Source of the DNA: Sternotherus odoratus
Taxonomy: Eukaryota > Chordata > Testudines > Kinosternidae
Assembly: GCA_032164245.1 (NCBI GenBank)
Contig: JAVMKO010000001.1
Location: 13,553,603-13,617,602 of the forward strand
Reading direction: 5' to 3'
DNA: 64,000 nt
In this document: positions 52,501 through 61,500 of the stretch, one piece after another
How positions within the stretch are numbered: the first letter of the stretch is position 1
How the letters are laid out: the number at the start of each line of letters is the position of its first letter
Notes under the pieces: generated by a model
Told to the model about the DNA's origin: nothing
Database searches by the model: none
What the model saw: the letters and a program-made list of their open reading frames with translations, nothing else
Program-made: the position numbers and the translations under genes

Positions 52501-55500
52501 GGAGCAGTCAGGGGGTGGGAAGTGGGTGGGAGTTGGATAGGGGGTGGGGCCAGGCTGTTTGGGGAGGCACAGCCTTCCCTACCTGGCCCTCCATACAATT
52601 CTGCAACCCTGCTGTAGCCCTCAGGCCAAAAAGTTTGCCCGCCCCTGAGATACATTAGGAATATAAGACTAACTCTGATGAAATTCCTTGCTCTTCTATG
52701 TATTTACTGGGAAAAATCAACTTCTCTGGAGTTTTGCTAGGCTTTTCCTCATTGCTCACAGCAATAACCCTAATGTGATACTTAGGATCAGCCTACCACT
52801 AATGGGCTTTTTCTCTGCTACCACTCTAAAGGCCTGATCCAAAGCCTATTGAAGTCAATGGAAACGTTCCCACAGATTTCTGAAGGCTTCGGCTCAGGGC
52901 TGGGGATCTTTCTCCTAGCCCTCTGAAGAAGTCCTTCATGATCAATGAGCTCCACGGGAAAGCCCTCAGCCGATGACACTTGAAAGTTCCCTCAGTGCTA
53001 ATCCCACCATCTTACATGCCTGCGCTTCGCATTGCGCTATATTCACAAAAGGACAGGGGACGGCGGCTGCTCTGGTTTCATTCACAAATGACCAAAGCGC
53101 AATGCAGGCATTAGACAGCTAAGAGCAAACTTGGATCGGCTTCCCTTGGGGCTGGCTCTCACCTGATGTTGCTTTACACATTTGAGGCATCCTCGTTACC
53201 CTGCTGTGTGCCACAAAGGTGCTCTGAGAAGATGTGCTGTATTGGGAGCTGCTGTCCGAGGAGGTGGAGCTCGTGTGCGACAGGCGGCTGTGCTCCTTGT
53301 GGGAGGCCGTGGACCGCTGGTACCACAGCCGGAGTTCGTCTGATACTGCGGTCCTGCCCGAGCCCTTCTCGTGGCCTTCTCTGCCCAGAGATGGAGTCCT
53401 TATGATCTGAGAACGGGAGGGGGTCAGTCGTATTGAGTCCACTTCGTCCCCGTGCCAGTTCTCTTTAAACATCCCCCCTGCCGTGTAGGAGTTGGAGGTT
53501 TTAAATTGTGCTTTCACGCTGTAGTGTCCCTCCTGGTCGTTCTCCAGGCTGCGCACCACCACCGGCGTGGAGCTGCCTTCGATGTACAGGGGGTACTCTT
53601 TGATCCTGTACTGAGAGGAAGGCTGGCTCTGGCTGTGCAGATAGACCCCGGGGTGCCCGGTTCCGTTCCTTGCCGCCAGGTTGGGCATGCTCCCTGAATT
53701 AGACGAGACCAGGTTTCCGGCGGATTTGTGCCTTTGCCTCTGCCGCTCTCTGGCTTTCGAGGGGGAGTCCTCGGCCAGCGTGGAGTAGTTGGGGTTCATC
53801 TGAGCAGGGTAGTAGTGCTCAGAGCTGGAATGGCTGGTGCAGGAAGAGCAGTCGTCCATGGGGTCAGAGCCGTTACTGCTACGAGTCCTCGGGGTGTAGA
53901 AATCGGGGCTCCCCGTCTCGTTCTCTGACCCAAGGAGCTTTCCTTGTGACTCTAAGCTGGAGCTTCTGTGTCTAAAGTGCTGAGCTAAGCTGTGCAGTCT
54001 GGTCGGGCTGATGTCGACTGACCTGCAGGGGGCGGGAAGACAGGCTTTGAGTCTGCTTGGTTTGCAAAACACGCGGGGTCTTTTTTCGAGCATTTCACGC
54101 CAAACCAGCATGCGCCAAACACACGGAGCTAGGCCTGGGAGGTGCCGAGTGCTCACGACTCCCCCCAACTCCAACACCCCCAAGCAGAATACGGGTCATG
54201 CCACGTGGGCACGTTCGTGCAGGAATTGAAATAGATGTACCCAGCGGAGGTGAATGTCCCACCTCCCTGATCAAAGCCAGAGCAAGTTCCCTTATGGAGG
54301 GGAACTAAGCCGAGTTCTGGAGTTGGACTCCACAGGCGTGTGGGGGCTGCAGTCCCTCTGATTGCTGCAGGTTGAAAAAGCAGCCAACTCCCCCTCCACA
54401 TGCCCTGTGTGGGGATTGGAGCCACTAGGTCCAAATACTGAGATCCTCCGGCTCCTCCCCAGCCCCTTTGGAGTCGGCCTGGCCCCCCCCTTTCAGCATA
54501 ACGGGGGATGGGGAGGGGAGACCACAGAAGCCTCCCAGCATGGTTGCCCCAGTAGCCACCTCCACAAGTGGTGCCGAGGGCACTGCCCCCGGAGGAGGGG
54601 ACGCGGAGTGCTGTGGATCTGTGCAAACCTTTCCTTCGGGGTCTGTTCTTGGATTCCATGCCCCCTCCCCCGCTGCTTTACAACGTGGGGGTCCAACGAC
54701 CCACAAAGCGCGGCCCCAAAGTGTGGTGCGCTTCCTTCGCTGGCAGGTAGCTTACAAAAGCTTTGCAGGCCTTGCCTCGTGGTTACAGTGAAACTGGGTC
54801 ATCAAGACCAGCTCATCCCACAGGGAAGGGATATTTTTCTGTTCTCCTCCCTGGAGAACCACCTCTATCAAGCAGTTATCGCTTGCTGGTCTCTTGCGTG
54901 GCTTAAAGTCTCCAGATGGTCACAGTGTGACCGTCCTTCATGTGAACACCCAGATTTGCATGTGAAGAGCGGTGTTGATTCCCATCCAAAGCTGGGTGGT
55001 CTTTATTCATGCTGGATCGGCTCATCCCCTGTTTATAATATTTCACTCAACCACTCAAGGAACAGAAATTATACCATGTGACCAATTGGACCCACCTCTA
55101 CTTGGTCCCTTGGATGGTCACTTTAGACAGGCGTTTCAGCGTACGCAGTTCACTGGAGCGGTGGTTTAACACTACCCAACCTCTCATGTCCAAAAGGAAA
55201 GGGTCATTACCTAACTTTGAATTTAACTTGAGCACTGATATTAACACCTTGTCGCTTTCCAAGAGTGACTTGAAGGTTCTAATGCCCAGGAACAGTCAGA
55301 ACCTTTGATTAAGATCTCACCCAAAGGATTAGGTCAATTTTAGGGTTTTTTTATTTGCAGTAAATTGAAGATTCGAGCCCTGATTCAGGAATGAATCCCC
55401 CTCGAGGACAGCGCTTCCTTCCTGAACTGAGGCCTCTGATCTTTAAAGTGTGAAAAAACCCACAACTTTTGCATAAATGAAGAGAGGCGAGTTGTTTTGG

Positions 55501-58500
55501 GAGCGGCAGGACTTACCTAGTGGAATGGACATAGTGTGGACTGCGTACCCGTAGATCTGGTGTCGATGGCATGCTGGACTGGGAATTCCAATGCGGGAGG
55601 CTCCTGATGGGGCTGTTTTGCAGAGAGCTGCTCCCTCCGGCCTCTGCACAGCTGCCTGTGCTGGGGAACCGCTTATGACTGCTGCAAAGCAAACGCTGTA
55701 TTTCAGACTCCAGGCAGAAACACTCTACACCGAGGACCTTGAGTCTCTGGGCCAAACACAGCCTGCTGATGCGAACGGAGTTCCACATACGTAACCGATC
55801 GGAACTGTTTTTACAGTAACAGACGTTCAAGCACAAAGACTCAGCAGAAGTTTCAGGGGGAGGCTGTTACCTGTCCTCTCCAGTTGCCTTTTAAAATAAC
55901 AATCAGTTTGTGTGATTATAGCTGTTACGACCTCTGTGGGCATGATTATCGACCAAAGCAGCTACCGTGTTTCCCCGAAAATAAGACAGTGTCTTATATT
56001 AACTTTTGCTCCCAAAGATGCGCTAGGTCTTATTTTCAGGGGATGTCTTATTTTTCCATGAAGAAGAATACGGTACACATTTATTGTTGAACAAAAAGGG
56101 AGGTCTTATTTTCGGGGGATGCCTTATATTACAGCGAGAGGCAAAACTGGAAGTAGGTCTTATTTTCGGGGGATGTCTTACTTTCGGGGAAACAGGGTAA
56201 ATATCATTCAAGTGAGTGATATTCTGCCATGACATTTGGGAAGAGCTTTCATTACATAGGCTCAGGTTAAAGACAACCTCTCTGTCTCACACACGTGGCC
56301 TTACCAGAAAACGCCCATCATTACCATACCAAATGGGCATCTACAAAAAGGAGGAGGTTTCTGTCGTTGGCAATCTCCGACTGTCGGACTCACCTGGAAT
56401 GACTGTGCGAGGAGCGTTTCTTGACCTTCTCGTAGGGTTCATCCAGGGATGACTCGCTCCACATCTTGGGCTTGATAGGGGACTTGTCATAATCATTCCG
56501 GTGGTAGTGCATTTGTCGGAGTCCTTCCAATGACTGCGGAGGAGGTGGTCTGTTATGTAGGGGCGGCCGGGGAGGGAGTCCTTTGTGAGGGGACTGTAAG
56601 GGGGATATTGTGCTGGTAACCTGAGAATCCTCTGCAAAGAGAAACAAGGAGAGCAGCTGATGCTTTTGAAGAACAGTAGGTTGCAGGTGGCCTTCCCCCC
56701 CCCCCCGCCCCCCCCCGCATGCCCAAGATTACCACTTGGATACAGTGCAGCAGACAGAGATGCCTTTTCCGAGCATGAATTATATAGTAATGAACTTCGG
56801 GCCTGATTTTCAGAAGTGTTCCGGTAGATGCTCTAGTTCAGTGTTTCTCGACTGATGGTGGAAGGGTGGTGGTCACGAAAGGCAATCGGGGGATAATAAA
56901 CTTTTCAATCTAAAGCAAAGAAACTAAAACTCTTCTAGACACCAGAGTTCTGCCGCTTTCATGTTTGTGCTGGCAACCCGCTCCAATTCTCCCTTCCCCC
57001 CACTCTGCACACACTTTTCCCTTCAGGGTCAAGTATTTGCTGTCAACCTCTTGAAAAACATACCCCAATGAAACAGGCTTAGCACCGTTCTCATGAAGAC
57101 ATTTACTGCAAAAAAATTAAAAATGGAAGAGGGGGTACAAATAGTTTCGGACTTTGACTCAGGGATCTGAGTCCCGTTCGGACCTGGAACGGTTGAGCTA
57201 CGTTCCTCTAGTGCAAACACAAGTTATTGGACTTGATATAGGAATCACCGGATGAACTTCTCCAGCCTGTGTTATGCAGGGAATCAAACCAGAGCATCCT
57301 AATGGTCCCCCAACGCCCCTGAAAATCAGGCCCCATAGTGTGAGTTATATGCCCTATACCTCCAGCTAGGAGGTCTTAAGAGGTGGTGGATTTAGATACA
57401 ATATATATGGGCCTTTTCTTACAGAATACGTACTTATTTCTAAGTCTGTACTTTTCATATATAATTGACAAAACTGTCAGAGGGGTTTGAAGGCTGTTGT
57501 TTGAAATGATCTGCTCTCAAAGGGCAAGGACAGTGTTGTCGTCGCCATGTTGGTCCCAGGATATTGGACAGACATGGTGGGTGAGGCAATATCTTTTATT
57601 GGGCCAACTTCTGTTGGTGAGTGAGACAAGCCTCCGCGCGCACGTAGAAGAGCTCTGGGTAAGCTTGAAAGCTTGTTTCTCTCACCAACAGAAGTTGGTC
57701 CAATAAAAGATATCACCCACCTTGTCTCTGTGAAATGACACCGGCGTACATAGGCACAGGCATACACGGGATTTCCTCTATTTTCAGGGAAATGGAGTCA
57801 TCCTTCCCTTTACTGTGCAAGGTTTCTAGGGTCTGAAATGGACAACATACCGTCCTCAAGAACAAGGGCATCTGAGAGGGAGCTATCTTCACTGGCGATG
57901 TTTCCTTCTGAGGAGAAGAAAAAATAATAATGAAAGGGCCATTAATATCACTGTGGTTTAACAACATCACAACAGAATCTTCCCCAGTTCATAAAGCACA
58001 GGTGTCCCTGGTTCTCCACACTACCACGAAGCAGTAGGATTTCTGTTAATATAGGCCAGCTCACCCAGGCAGAACTCTCAGCAAAGCCTGAGGTGAAGCT
58101 CCAGACATGCTGAGGTCCTGCCTGGGAGTTGCTGAGTGCCTGCAGCTCCCACTGATTTCAGTGGGTTTAGGAGCGAGTCAAGACTGAGAATCCAGATCGA
58201 GCTACGCCAATTTACACCAGCTGAGGATCAGGCCTCACAGAGCTCAGGATTTGACTCCTCATCCCACTCTTATGAAGTTACCATTCAGCTGCCAGTTAAA
58301 AACAAACCGAAGGTGCTATGATTGGAAGACTTTCACCAATACTGCCGAGTGCCCTCTGAAGCAACAATTAGAAATGACACTCCAGGCCCTTTGCCAGAAG
58401 TGTTCTGGCGTTCAGATCTCCCTGGGCTTTGTGTTTGTTGTGCTCAAGTATGCACAGCCACTGAGCGGAGAGGTACTCAAAATGCTTTAAGGGCAGCAGA

Positions 58501-61500
58501 ACACAGCTGGGTTACAACTAAGGAAGCCAGAGAAGCAGTGATAATTTCAGCTCTGTTTATAAACCGGAAGAGCAAAATCTCTGCTTGTCATATGGAAAGG
58601 GACAAGCTCAGCAAGAAAAAGCTCTGTTGTTTTCAAGCTTTGAAGGAGGCTAAATGGAAAGTATTTTAAAAAGCGGTGTAAACCGTAAAAGGGGTCCTGA
58701 GGATTATGCTTTTGTAAACCAATGTGATTGGATTTTATGTGATGCCACTTGCCCAAGGTTTACTAATATTAATTAAGCAACATCCCTCTGAAGGAAGTAT
58801 TATTATACCCATTTTACAGGTGGGTACACTGACTCTCAGATAGGTTAAGTACCCTGCTTAAGCTCACATAGCCTGAAATTTACCCATGTGTTCTGAGCAA
58901 GCACATTATCTAGGCACCACTCGAATCCCATGTCACCTCTCTAACCAGGACAAGGAAGAGAGAGAACAATACACAGGGAGAAACAAAGACTCAGAGGCCA
59001 TTAGAGGGAGAGGGGCATGTTAGAGCAGGGATTTGGGTCCAGGGCTCCTGGGTTCAGTTCCTAGTTCTAGCTCAGTGTGGGCGAAATTCACTCTGTGCCA
59101 AGGCCTCTATTCAAGGCCTATACACCACTCAAGGCCCACGTCAGCCCTTAACAATACGCCCCAGGCCCTGAACCCCACTTACCGTCTATGATCAGGGAAG
59201 CTCTCTGCGTTGGCTTCTTTCCAGATTTGATGCGATACTCGTTGATGGCGTTTTCGATCTCCTGCAGTTTCTTTAGGGCATTAAGGTAGGAGGTTTTCCT
59301 TTGCTTCTTCAGCTTTTTGCTGACATTGGGGTCACTGGCCAGGCGCCGAGCAGCCTCAGTGATCTGTGACTGAATTGCAAATTCCCTCTCCAGCCGCTCC
59401 AGCTCAGCTTCCTGTCAAATCGGGAAGAGATTCGGGTTGTCCTGGCTGACAGCTGTCGTGGCCAGATCCTCTCCAGATCTGGCCCTAAATGGCACTTAAC
59501 ATGACTTCAAAGGGTTGCACAAGGTTGCAGTCTAACCCAGTGGTTCTCAGCCCGCAGGCTGCCCAATCAGCCCAGAGCTGCGGCTCACGTGACACCCTCA
59601 GGGCACACGCAGCCCACAATGGTAAACAGGTTGAGAACCACCGATCAAGCCCTTATTTTGTGAGGATCGTCCCTACTCAGCTCAGTTCATTCTGGCTGCT
59701 GTGTCTGCTCTCTGGCTTGCAGAACAAACTCATGTGTCCCTGTGTGGTGGTGTCTGAATCCCAACCTCTCTCCCACGCATATTTCTAAGGTGTCTGTCAC
59801 CATGGTGACCAAGTGCTGTATGAAAATGGAGCATCAGGATGTTGCATGGATAAGTCCCAATGCAAAGTCATGACATTTCAACATAAAGTTACTGCTTAGA
59901 ATCATAGAATGGGAAGGGACCTCAGGAGATCATCTAGTCCAACCCCCTGCTCAAAGAAGGACCAATCCCTATTTTTGCCCCATATCCCTTTATGGCCCCC
60001 TCAAGGATTGAACTCACAACGCTGGGTTTAGCAGGCCAATGCTCAAACCACTGAGCTATGCATCCCTGCCCCCACTTGATCACCGGTTGAACTAATGTGT
60101 CACATTCATCCCAGTTACAATCCTACTGAACATCGTTCACGTGAGGTGACACATAAATGCGCCATGACACAGTGTCAGCATGAGACATCACAGAGGTGAT
60201 ATAACGAGGCCTTGCACAAGGCAGGGATGTGTAATGGTTTTAGTAGAAGGCTTTGGCCATGCCAGAGAGCCAAAAAGTTACACCCTGTTTGGCCATGGCA
60301 AAGTTAAGCTGTGCTTAAGCAGGGTTAACGCAGTTAGGGCCAAGTTCTCAGCTGGCGTAACTGGCAGTGATACTTTGCCATTAAGTCAGTGGAGCTCTGC
60401 CAGTTTACGGCAGCAGAGAATCGGACTCTGCTTGTAGCCCGTGAAGATGAGAACATGGGTTGGAATTTTCAAAGGGGTCTTGGCTCTCGCACACACGCAA
60501 GTCCTATTAACTTTCAATGGGAACTGAGCTGCAAATTGAAACCTTAGTTTTGCTAAATGCTCAGGGCTCAGATCGCAAGCACTTTGAGTCACATATTCAG
60601 TGAAACCCAATTGTTAGCCGTATTCAAAACCTCTCAGTTTACCAACATGCGTACACAGAGTGATTGATGCAATAGGAATAATCCCCCCTCAGACCGGAAT
60701 GGCTCTGTGAAGTTTTCATTTTGGGCATCTTGGCTTCAAAATCCCTCTGCTGTCAGTGGTGAGTCAGCATTGCTTTCAGTCTGTAATTATACTCCTCTCA
60801 CGTTACTGCCAGCTGAAGGCCTGGTTTTATTTTGTAAAACGAGTTTTACTTTGAAGATTTCATAAACTCTGTCAACACTAAACTTATTAACAGTGCATTC
60901 GACCCAATGGAGGCTTAAGACAGAGAGCCTGATCTGACTTATTCTGGCAAAACGCCCACTGAAAGTAAGCAAGGGAGGATTAAGGACAGTGCTAAGGGTG
61001 ATTAAAAATAAACCCAGCTAGGGCTCAGCCCTTCAGTCCTTACTCAGCCAACACTCCCAGTGAAGATACGGAGAGCTTGGCTTCATTTGCAGCTTCTGGC
61101 CTGAATGGTTTTTTCCTAAATCACCCTTAACATCATAAAGAGCGGTCTTCATTCGCCTCTCCCCCATTAATCTCTTTTTTGATGGACACCTTATGCGTAC
61201 AGATGCTCTTCGACTTACGCTAGCATTCTGTTCTGGAACACCTTGCATAAGTCAGAAACTCATTATGCAAAAAAAAAAACCCCATCCTCCTATTTTTAGC
61301 TTACGGCGCTTTTTCCGTAAGTGCAAATTTCCGTAAGTCGGGGAGCATCTGTACTGCTTTGGAGCACCAGGGCAGTCATTTGCCTTCAGATGGAACCCTG
61401 CCTTGCTGTTGACATTTTACTTAAAGTCCCAGCTCCTAGAATCACGTGATCCTGAGAGAATCTCAACTTTCATTAAAAATAAATAAATTGTAGCCATCAT

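Larger units (their letters stand above)
57908..59182. other. FRMD4A: FRMD4A intron
   Basis: Contains MIR pieces at 58785-58945 and 59015-59085. No other feature seen. Confidence 0.45.

Noticed and set aside
54362..55081. 239-codon plus-strand open frame in a FRMD4A intron
   Set aside because: No start context, domain or splice support; opposite strand to the gene.
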